Positions 37,363-46,506 of a stretch of 64,000 nt of DNA are shown here, piece by piece. The position numbers were made by a program, and so were the translations under genes. This DNA is from Thalassospira mesophila (GTDB taxonomy: Bacteria; Pseudomonadota; Alphaproteobacteria; Rhodospirillales; Thalassospiraceae). Below the pieces are notes generated by a model. The model saw only the letters and a program-made list of their open reading frames with translations, made no database searches and was not told the origin of the DNA. Position 1 is the stretch's first letter. Every line of letters starts with the position of its first letter. The stretch lies in contig NZ_JFKA01000001.1 in the NCBI RefSeq assembly GCF_002115755.1, positions 868,001 through 932,000 of the forward strand. Direction: 5' to 3'.

Positions 37363-38826
37363 TTATTCCCTGATCACTTTCACAAGCGATCCTTCGGGCG
37401 GAAGCTGGCCATTTTCAATGCCATTGATGACATCAAAGGTTTCCTCGGGCCGGCGATCCACCGCCATCGATTTAACAAAGGTATCGACGGTATAGCCGGG
37501 GTTCACCGCACGCACCTTGATCGACAGGGCGTGATATTTCTTTTTCTCGGCCGCGGTTAGCGACCGAAAGCTGTATGTGGTGCGGCGCAGGGCAACGTTA
37601 TAGCTGTCTGCCCGGTCCAGCGGTATCAGGAACAAAAACTGGAAGGCCGCTTTGCCATGTACAATGGCCACCACCCGCAGACGGGCTTTTGTCCCGGATT
37701 TAAGCGATACATCGGCCGAGCCGGTTGCGGCTTTTTGGCCGTTAATATCAATCGTCTGAATGTCGCGCAGTTGCACCGATTTGGAAAAGCCGCGCTGTAA
37801 ATAGGCGCTGGGGTTGCTTTGGGCCGCCGCCGGGGCACCTTCAAAAATGATGGTCGCCCCCTGATTATCCTGGGCAACCACGGCGTCGGGCTGGTTGATC
37901 ATGGAAAATTCGTCGGGGACTTCAAAATAGAAATCCAGCGGGACATGGATAAATTTGGCACCGCGGACAAAGCCGTTTTCCGGGCCATCGCCATACATGA
38001 TCCCGTCAATTTCGGTCATGTATTTAACCGCTTCAAGGCGCGGGGCGCCCGATACCGGGGTGTTGGCGGCAACGCGGGCCTGTTCGATGCGGTCCAGCGT
38101 GCGCGGGTGGGTCGCCATAATGTCGAACTGGTCAACATCATCGGGCGACCGACCGGCCAGTTCGGCCTGCAATTGCGAATGGGCGCGCAGCTTTTTAAGG
38201 AAACTTGCCATGGCCTCCGGGTCGTATCCGGCGCGCGACAGATAGCGCACGCCAAGTTTGTCGGCCTCAAATTCGTGTTCGCGCGAAAAGGACTGCATAT
38301 AGGCATTGGCTCCCATGCCAATCACATCGCCAGCCCCACTGCCAATGGCGGCCGACAATCCGCCAGCCAGAACCTGGGTCAGAACGCCCCGGCTGTAACG
38401 CTGGGCGGAATGGCGGGCCACAACATGGCCAATTTCGTGGGCCAGAACCCCGGCCAGTTCGGCCTCGTTCGAGGCCAGTGCCAGCAGGCCGCGGGTGACG
38501 TAAACATAACCACCGGGCAGGGCAAAGGCATTGACGATAGGGGAATCCAGCACTGTGAAGGTGAATTTCTGGTTGGGGGTTTCGGTCACCGCCGCCAGTT
38601 TGTTGCCAATTTCAGTGACATAGGCAGGCAGGTCCTTGGCATCATAGCTGCCGCCAAATTCCTTGAGGATTTTCGGGTGTTCTTCGGCGCCAACTTCGGC
38701 TTCCTGTGCCGGGGGCATGAAGGCGGTGAAGGTATCTTCGCCGGTTGCCGGGTTGGTCGAACAGCCCGCCAGCCCGCCCATCAGTCCGATTGCGGCCCAT
38801 AACGATAGTGTTCGTGCTTTGCGCAT
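37363..38826 (-). CDS. M48 family metalloprotease, lipoprotein
   Basis: 487 residues. A signal peptide ends in a lipobox (LMGGLAGCS, Cys about 21), so it should be lipid-anchored in the periplasm. The zinc site is VLAHEIGHVVARHS (about residues 126-139), with the third ligand in FSREHEFEADKLGVRYL. A C-terminal domain of about 200 residues (FEGAPAAAQSNPSAYLQ onward) follows, as in the BepA/LoiP-like long M48 proteins. It probably degrades misfolded outer-membrane proteins. I start at the ATG at 38826, because the lipobox then falls at the normal distance; the longer frame adds 22 unusual residues. Divergent from the SNase-like gene. Confidence 0.9.
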   Translation of the reverse strand: MRKARTLSLWAAIGLMGGLAGCSTNPATGEDTFTAFMPPAQEAEVGAEEHPKILKEFGGSYDAKDLPAYVTEIGNKLAAVTETPNQKFTFTVLDSPIVNAFALPGGYVYVTRGLLALASNEAELAGVLAHEIGHVVARHSAQRYSRGVLTQVLAGGLSAAIGSGAGDVIGMGANAYMQSFSREHEFEADKLGVRYLSRAGYDPEAMASFLKKLRAHSQLQAELAGRSPDDVDQFDIMATHPRTLDRIEQARVAANTPVSGAPRLEAVKYMTEIDGIMYGDGPENGFVRGAKFIHVPLDFYFEVPDEFSMINQPDAVVAQDNQGATIIFEGAPAAAQSNPSAYLQRGFSKSVQLRDIQTIDINGQKAATGSADVSLKSGTKARLRVVAIVHGKAAFQFLFLIPLDRADSYNVALRRTTYSFRSLTAAEKKKYHALSIKVRAVNPGYTVDTFVKSMAVDRRPEETFDVINGIENGQLPPEGSLVKVIRE

Positions 38827-39045
38827 GTGCAGCCAACCTGTCAATGTCGTATCCTCCGCTTTGGTCCGGCAAGGGGCCGGAATATCCAACAAGGGAATGG
38901 TGCCCTGTTCCGTTTTTTAAAGTGTGTGCGCCCGCCATGCAGGCATGTGCCCAGGTTGTTTTCGTACCGTGTGTTGCGATTGCAATCAATCGTCGTGGGT
39001 GCGCGCGTGCGTTTTAGGGGCCTGTGGGGGCAAAGTTCCCGTTTT

Positions 39046-40290
39046 ATGTTCAAGTCTGTCGTGTGCCCCGGTTGTGCTTTTGTGGTTGCGTGGCTGATGA
39101 TCACCCTGTTTGGATATTCCGGCACCATGGCGCAAGGCGTTGGGGGAATATCTGGCGGGGTATTATACCAGTCTGTGTCGCAAGATGAAAATGTAACGCC
39201 CCAAGGGTTGAAAAGTTCGGCGCGCACAGCCGGGTTTAACCAAAAAATACAGCAATTGGCGGCGGCGGCTGTGCCCGTGAGTGATGAGGGCGAGGAGAGC
39301 GGGGCGGGCATTGCCCAGTGTGGCGTTATATTGCCCGGGGAAGAGGCGCGGGCCGATATGGTGGATTTTGTAATTTACAGTCCCGTATCCCTGATGCGGC
39401 CTGACGGAATCGACGATATATTGATTAAAGATGGCCCCGCCATGCTGCAAAACAAGCCGTTGCGGTTGGGCGATATTGCGATTGTGCCGCCAATGGTAGA
39501 TCGCGCCTTGGCATATTTGCGCAAAAATTACCGCGATGTGGTGGCCGTAATCGTGCCGGGCGGGCCACAGATGACCAGCAAGGCAAAGGATGGCCGCCCG
39601 GATGGTGCGAACGACCCGCGCCTTCCGGCCTATTTTGTGACAGCCGACGGGGCATTGTTGCAGGACCATCTGCTGGCAAACGGGCTGGCGATGATGCTGC
39701 CCGCGACGGATATTGCGCCAGATGCCGTGCTGATGTTACCCCGGTTACCAAGGGGTGAAACGCAGCCGGGTGAACCGGTAAAATGGCAGCGCCAGAACAT
39801 GCTAACCCGCCTTGCCAGAACCGAGGCGATTGCCCGGCGTGCCCAGCGCGGAATGTGGGCCTTGCCTGATGCACGCACCGGGCAGGCGGGCAACAAAAAG
39901 GGGGCGTCGTATAATTTTTACGCCCCCTTGGTGAATGATGCCGATGTCGCCAACCGGGCAGGCAAGGGGGATGACCCGGGGGATAACGGGGCGGTTGATG
40001 TGAAAAACGGCATTGGGCTTTTTGCTGTGGTGACAGGCAAGCCGGTGTCGGTTGAGCAGCAAAAACGCCGTCTTTATTTAAATTTCGGGGTGGACTGGCA
40101 CCATGATTTTACCATTGCCCTGGACCAGAAGCAGGTCGAAACCCTGACGCAGGCCGGAATAAACCCTGCGGACTGGGTGGGGCGAACGGTTATTGTGCGT
40201 GGCACCATTGAAAATCGCGGCGGGCCTTATATCGGGCTGGCCGCGTTATCGTGGTTGTGTCTTGGCCCTGATCGGCGCGACAATACCTGA
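39046..40290 (+). CDS. Exported SNase-like (thermonuclease-fold) protein
   Basis: About 414 residues with an N-terminal hydrophobic segment (FVVAWLMITLFGYSGTMAQG), likely a signal peptide cleaved near MAQ. The middle shows the SNase-like helix pattern HLLANGLAMM and RTEAIARRAQRGMWA, and the C-terminal part has GLFAVVTGKPVSV, YLNFGVDWHHDFTIAL and VRGTIENRGGPYI, shared with thermonuclease-family proteins of alphaproteobacteria. The catalytic arginines and glutamate are not clearly placed, so nuclease activity is uncertain. The start is inferred from the signal peptide; the frame runs back to 38827. Confidence 0.68.
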   Translation: MFKSVVCPGCAFVVAWLMITLFGYSGTMAQGVGGISGGVLYQSVSQDENVTPQGLKSSARTAGFNQKIQQLAAAAVPVSDEGEESGAGIAQCGVILPGEEARADMVDFVIYSPVSLMRPDGIDDILIKDGPAMLQNKPLRLGDIAIVPPMVDRALAYLRKNYRDVVAVIVPGGPQMTSKAKDGRPDGANDPRLPAYFVTADGALLQDHLLANGLAMMLPATDIAPDAVLMLPRLPRGETQPGEPVKWQRQNMLTRLARTEAIARRAQRGMWALPDARTGQAGNKKGASYNFYAPLVNDADVANRAGKGDDPGDNGAVDVKNGIGLFAVVTGKPVSVEQQKRRLYLNFGVDWHHDFTIALDQKQVETLTQAGINPADWVGRTVIVRGTIENRGGPYIGLAALSWLCLGPDRRDNT

Positions 40291-40369
40291 TGCGGGGTCG
40301 CCGCGAGGGTGATTTGCCCGGCGCGATGCCAATTTTTACACGGTTTGACTATTTTCAGGGGTTCTAAAC

Positions 40370-41329
40370 ATGCTGTATCCAGAAATAGAAACACGGGATT
40401 CGGGTTGGCTGGTACGGCCCGATGGCCATGAAATCTATTGGGAAGAAACCGGCACCCCCGATGGCATTCCGGTTGTGTTTTTGCATGGCGGGCCGGGGGC
40501 GGGTATATCGCCCAACCATCGGCGTTATTTTAACCCGAAAAAATACCGCGTGATCCTGTTTGACCAGCGCGGGGCCGGTAAATCGCGCCCGTTTGGGTCG
40601 CTTGAAAATAATACAACGCCGGATTTGATCGGCGATATCGAAGCCCTGCGGGTTGACCGCAAAATAGAGAAATGGCTGGTTTTTGGCGGGTCGTGGGGCT
40701 CGACACTGGCGTTGGCATATGGGCAGGCCTGCCCGGCGCGCGCGCTGGGGTTTGTGTTGCGCGGCATCTTTTTATGCCGCCCGTCGGAAATTGACTGGTT
40801 TATGGCTGGCATGGGCGATTTTCAACCCGAGGCGCACCAGCAGTTTCTCGCGGCTGTCGGGTTAACGCAAAACCCCGGTGCTGCAGCACTTCTGGATATA
40901 TATGGCCGCTATTTTGCCGGTGATTATGGCGATGATGCCGCCTGCCAGGCGGCCCGCGCCTGGAGCGGCTTTGAGGCAAGATGCTGCACATTGTTGCCCG
41001 ATGACGGGTTGGTTGACAGCTTTGAAGGGGATGAAATCGCCCTGGCGCTGGCCCGGTTAGAGCATCATTATTTTGTAAATCTGGGTTTCTTTGGCGACGT
41101 GCCGTTGCTGACCGGGATTGATAAAATTCGCCATTTGCCCGCCACCATCATTCAGGGCCGCTATGACCTGGTTTGTCCGCCGGTAAATGCGTTTGATTTG
41201 GCACGCGCCTGGCCCGAGGCCGAGATGGTGATTGTCGATGATGCCGGTCATGCGGCAAGTGAACCAGGCACGATCCGTGAACTGGTTCGCGCAACCGATT
41301 TGTTTGCCGCGCGCCCCGAATACAGCTAA
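40370..41329 (+). CDS. pip: Proline iminopeptidase
   Basis: 319 residues of the alpha/beta-hydrolase fold, peptidase family S33. Oxyanion region HGGPGAG, nucleophile Ser in FGGSWGSTLALAY (about residue 107), Asp in IQGRYDLVCP (about 265) and His in DDAGHAASEP (about 292) form a complete triad. The GGSWGS form and the DQRGAGKSRPF motif are diagnostic. It removes N-terminal proline from peptides in the cytoplasm. No neighbour shares an obvious pathway. Confidence 0.93.
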   Translation: MLYPEIETRDSGWLVRPDGHEIYWEETGTPDGIPVVFLHGGPGAGISPNHRRYFNPKKYRVILFDQRGAGKSRPFGSLENNTTPDLIGDIEALRVDRKIEKWLVFGGSWGSTLALAYGQACPARALGFVLRGIFLCRPSEIDWFMAGMGDFQPEAHQQFLAAVGLTQNPGAAALLDIYGRYFAGDYGDDAACQAARAWSGFEARCCTLLPDDGLVDSFEGDEIALALARLEHHYFVNLGFFGDVPLLTGIDKIRHLPATIIQGRYDLVCPPVNAFDLARAWPEAEMVIVDDAGHAASEPGTIRELVRATDLFAARPEYS

Positions 41330-41500
41330 GGCCGAATTTCGGCGACCGGAACCGGCCATTGGGTGCTTCCTGCGCCTGACCCGTTCTTCATGAATGATCC
41401 CTATGGAGAACGGGTATAATGCGTTTTTTGCATCTGGAATATTGCCTGACCGGATTGCTTTGATAATATTACAATAAAGTAATCCACGATGGGGAAACTG

Positions 41501-42022
41501 ATGCGCATACGGTTTGAGGTGATACTGGCCTGCATGGCCGCTTTTTTTATGATCGGAACCTGTCAGGCACAGGAATTTTCGAACAGTCGCAACGATGTTG
41601 CGCAACTTGGTTTTTCGACAGGCATTTTCAACATCACCGCAGATGACGCAGCGGCGGAAATGCGGCTTGATTACCGCGATAATCACGCCTTGTTGGGCTT
41701 TTTACGCCCGATTGGCGGGGTAATGGTAACATCGGACGGGGACGTTCACGGTTATGGCGGCTTAATGGCCGATGTTTTGTGGAACGCACATTTTGCTACA
41801 TCGTTTTACAGCTCTGCCGGGGCGTATCATCATGGCGACGGCGAAGATCTGGGGCACTGGATTGAATTTCGATCTGGCGTTGAGGTGTCGTACCGGTTTG
41901 ATGACAAATCGCGGGTCGGGTTGGGGTTTGCCCATATTTCCAATGCCGATATTGGCGATCGAAACCCCGGTGCCGAGGTGCTGTCGCTGACATATACGGT
42001 GCCGGTGAAAGCCCTGTTTTAA
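41501..42022 (+). CDS. pagL: Lipid A 3-O-deacylase (PagL-type acyloxyacyl hydrolase)
   Basis: About 173 residues: a signal peptide (ILACMAAFFMIGTCQAQ, cleavage after CQA) followed by an outer-membrane beta-barrel. The catalytic His and Ser are in GLGFAHISNAD (His about 144), the pattern of PagL, and the final residue is aromatic (ALF) as needed for barrel assembly. It removes the 3-O acyl chain from lipid A. The ATG at 41501 follows GGGGAAA; an ATG four codons earlier is inside that signal. Confidence 0.86.
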   Translation: MRIRFEVILACMAAFFMIGTCQAQEFSNSRNDVAQLGFSTGIFNITADDAAAEMRLDYRDNHALLGFLRPIGGVMVTSDGDVHGYGGLMADVLWNAHFATSFYSSAGAYHHGDGEDLGHWIEFRSGVEVSYRFDDKSRVGLGFAHISNADIGDRNPGAEVLSLTYTVPVKALF

Positions 42023-42269
42023 GGCGCGATTATTGCAGGCAGGCGCGGACAGGCGACCTTCATTCGGCATCGCAGGGCCCTGCCGAAAACGGAGGCGCTT
42101 TGCCCGGTTGGGCGTGTGGAGCCTTTCGCAGGTGCGAATAAAACATATCAGCCGGGTTTTGCCTTTCGGGGTGGATCCTTTTTGGCGATGAATTTGTGGT
42201 AGACGGGCATCGAAGAATTGATCCGCGGGAATGAACCTGCTAAGTCAGATCGACCTTGCCAAGGTTTGC

Positions 42270-42346
42270 GCGCCCGTAGCTCAGCAGGATAGAGCACCAG
42301 ATTCCTAATCTGGGGGCCGTGGGTTCGAATCCCGCCGGGCGCACCA
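42270..42346 (+). tRNA. tRNA-Arg (anticodon CCT)
   Basis: A complete cloverleaf: acceptor GCGCCCG pairs with CGGGCGC, D arm GCTCAGCAGGATAGAGC, anticodon stem CCAGA/TCTGG with loop TTCCTAA (CCT reads AGG), T arm with GTTCGAATCC, and an encoded CCA end at 42344-42346. Confidence 0.98.
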
Positions 42347-42353
42347 GTATTTA

Positions 42354-42383
42354 AAGGCCCGGATGGCGAATCCGGGCCTTTTT
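42354..42383 (+). terminator. Terminator after tRNA-Arg
   Basis: AAGGCCCGGAT pairs with ATCCGGGCCTT around a short loop and is followed by T residues, eight bases after the CCA end. Confidence 0.9.
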
Positions 42384-42730
42384 CGAAATTTGTCATTTCT
42401 GAAAATATGTGCTCCCGCGCACCTTTCAATCATCAGGGGTTGTTGCGGTGCGCTGCGCACTTTTTACGAGATGACCGGCACGGCACCAGCAGAAAACAGC
42501 CATTTGTTCCCTGCCAGGTTAACACGATTGCCAGACCGGTTTTGCCATGTTGATCGCCCGTTTTCAAAAAGATGTAGCTGGTTTCTCTTTTTCAACGGGA
42601 ACAGGGTTGTAGGGGCGGCGGCTTTGATGAAATATAGTCTCGAAATTAAAGAGGGTAACCTTGAAAACAGGGTCGAGCTATACTGTTGGTTGGGGTGATG
42701 CCCCCTGTAAAAGGCTGATCGATAGGCGGA
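42384..42730. other. Intergenic region between tRNA-Arg and the unknown gene pair
   Basis: Nothing coding is convincing. A small hairpin GTGCG-CTG-CGCAC followed by TTTTT lies at 42447-42465. No copy of the tRNA 3' end, integrase fragment or other sign of an integrated element was found. Confidence 0.5.
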
Positions 42731-43900
42731 ATGAGCAAAGAACAGCAGCACAGTGGACGGGGCGAAGGCGATGCAAGGGGCAGTCTTACGGGGAAACCTG
42801 ACCCGTTATCGGCGTTGCCAACGACATTTGAGGCACGCGGGGTCAGAACACCCTTTACGACACGCCCGTTGCGGTTTGCCCGTGTGGTCCGCGACCCTTA
42901 TAACAAACTGGTGATAAACCTGCCGGGCTTGTCTGGCGGGCTTGGCACCTATGAAATGCCGCTTGAAACCATGCGGCAGATTTTTGATCTGTCGGTGCAT
43001 GACCGCATGCTGTTTGACGAGTTGGCCCCGGTTTCAAAGCCGAACCCGGAACTTGTGCGCCGAGCTGCCCGCAACATTGCCCAAACCGGCGTTGGCGGTA
43101 TTCGTTTGGCCCGCGAAGCCGAACGGCAGACAGCGATTGAGCAGGTTAGCCGTGATACCGGGCAACTGACCCTGGTTCATCAGGCCTTGCTTAAACTTGG
43201 CGGCGAGGGCGTGCAGGATATGAAAATAACCGATCTTGCAACGCCTGACGGCCAAAAACGCGCCCGTGCCGCCCTGGACCGTTTTGCCCGCGATGCCGGG
43301 ACAAAAAACCAGTCTGTGGTGGATACGCTGGAACAATGGAGCATCCTGACAGCCCCGGTGGGCCTGACAATTGAGGGATGTTCGGGCCCGTTGCGCGATC
43401 TGGTCAACGGGTTGCGGCGCATATCAAGTGAGCTGGAAGAATGGTCGACCTCGGAAATGTCCAATATCCGGTTTATGGCCAGCCACGTTATCAACGGTGC
43501 CGGAGCGACTTATGACCATGCGGTGCGCTGGTTGCGCACGATTGACCGCTGGAACAATGATATTGGCGCTGTTTTGCGCGACTGGCCCAAGGCCCGGCGC
43601 GAAATAGAACGCAGCATTGACCGGTTATGGTGGTTGCTTGACGGGTGGGAGGAACTGATTGCGCGCTGGCGTGCCGCAACCGAGGTAAACCGGACCGAGC
43701 AACGCGATGCCCTGGAAGAACTGGCCAGCTTTTTGCCGGTCATTCCCATTGCTGAACTTGAAACGGAAGAATACAGCTTCTGGACCGATATCCGCGTTAA
43801 TCAGGTGATGTGGGCAGCAGAAGTGCGTAAACTGGGCTCTGGCGACATGGATGCCGACATGGTCACGCAACTGGAACGGTTTCGGGAGTCCTCGGGATGA
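42731..43900 (+). CDS. Unrecognised protein A of a two-gene operon
   Basis: 389 residues, soluble, with no signal peptide or membrane helix. I recognise no domain. A polar, glycine- and charge-rich first 35 residues lead into LRFARVVRDPYNKLVINLPGLSGGLGTYEMPLETMRQ-like sequence (positions about 47-85), then mostly alpha-helix rich in Arg, Glu and Leu with many Trp residues (WWLLDGWEELIARW near 300). The start follows AGGCGGA. The last four bases overlap the start of the second gene (ATGA), so the products are made together and may form a complex. Base composition is like the neighbours. Confidence 0.85.
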   Translation: MSKEQQHSGRGEGDARGSLTGKPDPLSALPTTFEARGVRTPFTTRPLRFARVVRDPYNKLVINLPGLSGGLGTYEMPLETMRQIFDLSVHDRMLFDELAPVSKPNPELVRRAARNIAQTGVGGIRLAREAERQTAIEQVSRDTGQLTLVHQALLKLGGEGVQDMKITDLATPDGQKRARAALDRFARDAGTKNQSVVDTLEQWSILTAPVGLTIEGCSGPLRDLVNGLRRISSELEEWSTSEMSNIRFMASHVINGAGATYDHAVRWLRTIDRWNNDIGAVLRDWPKARREIERSIDRLWWLLDGWEELIARWRAATEVNRTEQRDALEELASFLPVIPIAELETEEYSFWTDIRVNQVMWAAEVRKLGSGDMDADMVTQLERFRESSG

Positions 43901-45336
43901 CGGTAGCCAGCAAGAATGGCCCTTCTATTTCGCAGCTGGAGCAATTGTTTGATTCGCTTAGTACCGCGGAAATAACAAAATTTACCCGCGCGATTGAAAG
44001 TGATCGCAACGCGCCGCGTTTGCCCCTGCCCCATGACCAGATATTGAAAATTTTACGCCCGCGTCTGGCATCGTTAAAGCCGGAACGGTACCCCACCCCG
44101 ATGCGGCAATTTTGCACCCCGTTTGAAGACCTTCTGACATCGGAACCGCCAAGCGAGCGGGGCCTGCGCATCAGTCGCCAGTCGCTGGTGCCGATCTGGA
44201 ATGTGGTCTGCGAAAGTGCCTCGGCCGAATTTCACAAGGCCTGCAAGGATTTGGAAGCCGGGGCCGAAGCCAATGACAAATCCCGTATTTTTAGTTCCGA
44301 GCGCCGGTTATGGGGCGAAGCGTCGCGCTGTATCGAAGAGCAGATCCGGATTTCCGAGCAGGGGGTAAAGCAGGAGCGTGCTTTGGCGACCCGGCTGGGA
44401 TCGCGGGTGCATTTACCATCGATGGCGATCATTGCCAGAATGCTGCGTGTGGCCGAGCCGGTTATAGATATGCGGCTGCGCTTTCCCTCGGCCCCGATCC
44501 GCAGTTTGAGCAATTCGGATCTGGTGTGGCTGCGCGAAAAATTTATCGAAGTATCGGCCGAAAAACCCGGCTATGAAAGCCAGTTCATGACCGCAATTTT
44601 AATGCGGCTGTTGCGGCCAAGCGAGCTGTTTAAAGTGATCCGGGTTTTGTCGAGCAAGTCCGATGACCGATCGCTGGGCAGCACCAACCTTGCCAGTGCC
44701 GGCGACATGGTGATCGATATGTTGTCGGAAATTGTCACCGAAGTTGAACGCGGTGTTGGCAGCGGCAAGGACGAACACCAGATATTGCAACTGGCCCGCT
44801 GGTACGCATCGGAATTTGTTCGCATTACCCGCGAGCTAAGCATTCGCAAGGATGGCCCGTGGGGCGAGCGGTTGCTGGGTACACGCCGCCGGGTCAGCCA
44901 GGCGATTGCCAATACCATGTTTGGTGCCAGCCCCGAGCGCGTGACCGAAGCCCTGCCCCAGCCGCCACGGGGGCCTGCCCCGCGCGGCGGGCTGGCACCG
45001 CCCTTGTTTTCCCAGCCATTTGATGCGGAAAAGGTTTTGGCCGCCGAACATTCGGCCGAGGCGATTGCTGAAACGGCCAGTATTTCGCATATTCTTGCCG
45101 CCCAAAGCTCGGCAACCAAAGCGGTGGTTGAAATTAAAAAGAAACTTAATCAGGTGGGGCGCGCCGGGATTGATGGCATGGCGCGGCTAGAGCCGCCTGA
45201 TTATGCCAATGCCCAGCGCCATTTGATGGCGATTGTCCGATTGCTGGAAATTATTGACGGCCCGGAAGATGCCGATTTGTTGCGCCGTCGTGGCATGTCC
45301 GCCTTGCGCGGCCTGACCGAGCGCGCCGGACGTTAA
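43897..45336 (+). CDS. Unrecognised protein B of a two-gene operon
   Basis: 479 residues, soluble and largely helical, no recognised domain. Notable are an N-terminal helical start (SISQLEQLFDSLSTAEITKF), a central FRITRELSIRKDG-like region, a proline-glycine hinge (QPPRGPAPRGGLAPP, about residues 350-365) and a C-terminal helical part ending RRRGMSALRGLTERAG. The linker suggests two domains. It is translationally coupled to protein A by a 4-base overlap. No enzyme motif, HTH or nucleotide-binding loop is visible. Confidence 0.85.
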   Translation: MTVASKNGPSISQLEQLFDSLSTAEITKFTRAIESDRNAPRLPLPHDQILKILRPRLASLKPERYPTPMRQFCTPFEDLLTSEPPSERGLRISRQSLVPIWNVVCESASAEFHKACKDLEAGAEANDKSRIFSSERRLWGEASRCIEEQIRISEQGVKQERALATRLGSRVHLPSMAIIARMLRVAEPVIDMRLRFPSAPIRSLSNSDLVWLREKFIEVSAEKPGYESQFMTAILMRLLRPSELFKVIRVLSSKSDDRSLGSTNLASAGDMVIDMLSEIVTEVERGVGSGKDEHQILQLARWYASEFVRITRELSIRKDGPWGERLLGTRRRVSQAIANTMFGASPERVTEALPQPPRGPAPRGGLAPPLFSQPFDAEKVLAAEHSAEAIAETASISHILAAQSSATKAVVEIKKKLNQVGRAGIDGMARLEPPDYANAQRHLMAIVRLLEIIDGPEDADLLRRRGMSALRGLTERAGR

Positions 45337-45404
45337 CACAGACGGCTAACGGGCCATGATCGTGGTGTGTGAGCGATGCGTTATGCGCGTGGCTGTTCGG
45401 CCTT

Positions 45405-46307
45405 TTATGCCAGTTCCTGCTTTTGTTCGCGCTCTGCCAGCCATTTCATGAAGGCGCGTATTTTTGGCGTGCGCACCCGTGCCTGCGGGCAGGCGGCAAA
45501 ATAATGGTGCAGGCTGGCACGCGGCGGGCCAAAGGGGGCGATGATGCGCCCGTTTGCCATTTCATCACCAATGGCAAAGGTGGGCAGCAATGCCACTCCC
45601 AGCCCGGCAATGGCGGCCTGCATTGCCATGGTGAAATGTTCAAACTTGGGGCCGTTTTCGCCGTCAATGCCGGTTAAGCGGGCCGCTGCCAGCCAGTCGC
45701 GCCAGCCATTGGGGCGGGTGGCGATATGGAGCAGGGAAAACTGGCGTAAATCATCGGGCTTGGGCGTGTGGTCCATATTGGCGATCAGGCCGGGGCTGCA
45801 TATCGGTACCATGTCTTCGCCTTCCAGCCGTTGGGCTTCCAGCCCGGGCCAGTCGCCATTGCCAAACAAAACCGCGATATCAATTTGTTCGCGGTCAAAA
45901 TCGGGCATGCCGATGCGTGAAATGAAATTAATCACGATATCGGGGTGGCGGGCGCGAAAATCGGGCAAAAACGGGATCAGGCGGCGGCTGCCAAAGGTGG
46001 GCGGGGCGGCAATGGTTAAAACGCCGCCATCACTGCCACCCGATAATAATTTCAAGGTGGCGGTTTCGAGCTGGTCAAGGGCGGGGCGAATGGCCTGTAA
46101 ATAGTCCTCGCCTTCGGATGTCAGGATCAGCCGTTGCTTTTTTCGCATAAACAATTTGCAGCCCAGCCAGCTTTCAAGGCCTTGTAACTGGCGGCTAACG
46201 GCACTTTGGGTCAGGTATAATTCCTCGGCGGCGCGTGAAACACTGCTATGTCTGGCGGTTTGTTCAAAACAGGACAGGGCCTTTAACCCCGGAATGCGCC
46301 GTGCCAT
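45405..46307 (-). CDS. gcdR: LysR family regulator of glutarate catabolism (GcdR/GcvA-like)
   Basis: 300 residues: winged helix MARRIPGLKALSCFEQTARH with the recognition helix in LTQSAVSRQLQGLE, then an effector domain with GVLTIAAPPTFGSRRLIPFL, the GcvA/GcdR subgroup. AAGGAAAC ahead of the ATG at 46307 sets the start; a longer frame exists. It is divergent from the glutaryl-CoA dehydrogenase gene, the arrangement seen for GcdR in pseudomonads, so it probably activates that operon in response to glutarate. The name follows context and family. Confidence 0.85.
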   Translation of the reverse strand: MARRIPGLKALSCFEQTARHSSVSRAAEELYLTQSAVSRQLQGLESWLGCKLFMRKKQRLILTSEGEDYLQAIRPALDQLETATLKLLSGGSDGGVLTIAAPPTFGSRRLIPFLPDFRARHPDIVINFISRIGMPDFDREQIDIAVLFGNGDWPGLEAQRLEGEDMVPICSPGLIANMDHTPKPDDLRQFSLLHIATRPNGWRDWLAAARLTGIDGENGPKFEHFTMAMQAAIAGLGVALLPTFAIGDEMANGRIIAPFGPPRASLHHYFAACPQARVRTPKIRAFMKWLAEREQKQELA

Positions 46308-46424
46308 CAAATGTTTCCTTATTGCCAAGGTTCATGATTTTTTTGCATGAAGTCGAACAGATTTATCATTTGCGAAAGGCGCTGCCAATGCCTAGCTTGG
46401 GGTAAGAAATAAAACTTCAAACTT

Positions 46425-46479
46425 TCGGAAATGCCGCCGTCTCGCCCACGGGGCCTTGTGCCCGTAGCGGCATTTCCGA
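46425..46479 (+). promoter_or_regulatory. Long stem-loop in the gcdH leader
   Basis: TCGGAAATGCCGC (46425-46437) and GCGGCATTTCCGA (46467-46479) form a perfect 13-bp stem. The loop holds a second hairpin, ACGGG with CCCGT. It ends 27 bases before the gcdH start, so it lies in the untranslated leader and could be a regulatory RNA structure or a terminator-like barrier. There is no T run. Confidence 0.6.
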
Positions 46480-46506
46480 TTTCGTATTTATCAAGGGATG
46501 AAACAC

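Noticed and set aside
42148-42429. Minus-strand frame across tRNA-Arg (GGIRTHGPQIRNL-type peptide)
   Set aside because: This peptide pattern is the known artefact of translating a tRNA on the opposite strand; the tRNA cloverleaf is perfect.
42270-45336. Possible integrated genomic island at tRNA-Arg
   Set aside because: No integrase, no direct repeat of the tRNA 3' end and no shift in composition were seen within the window.
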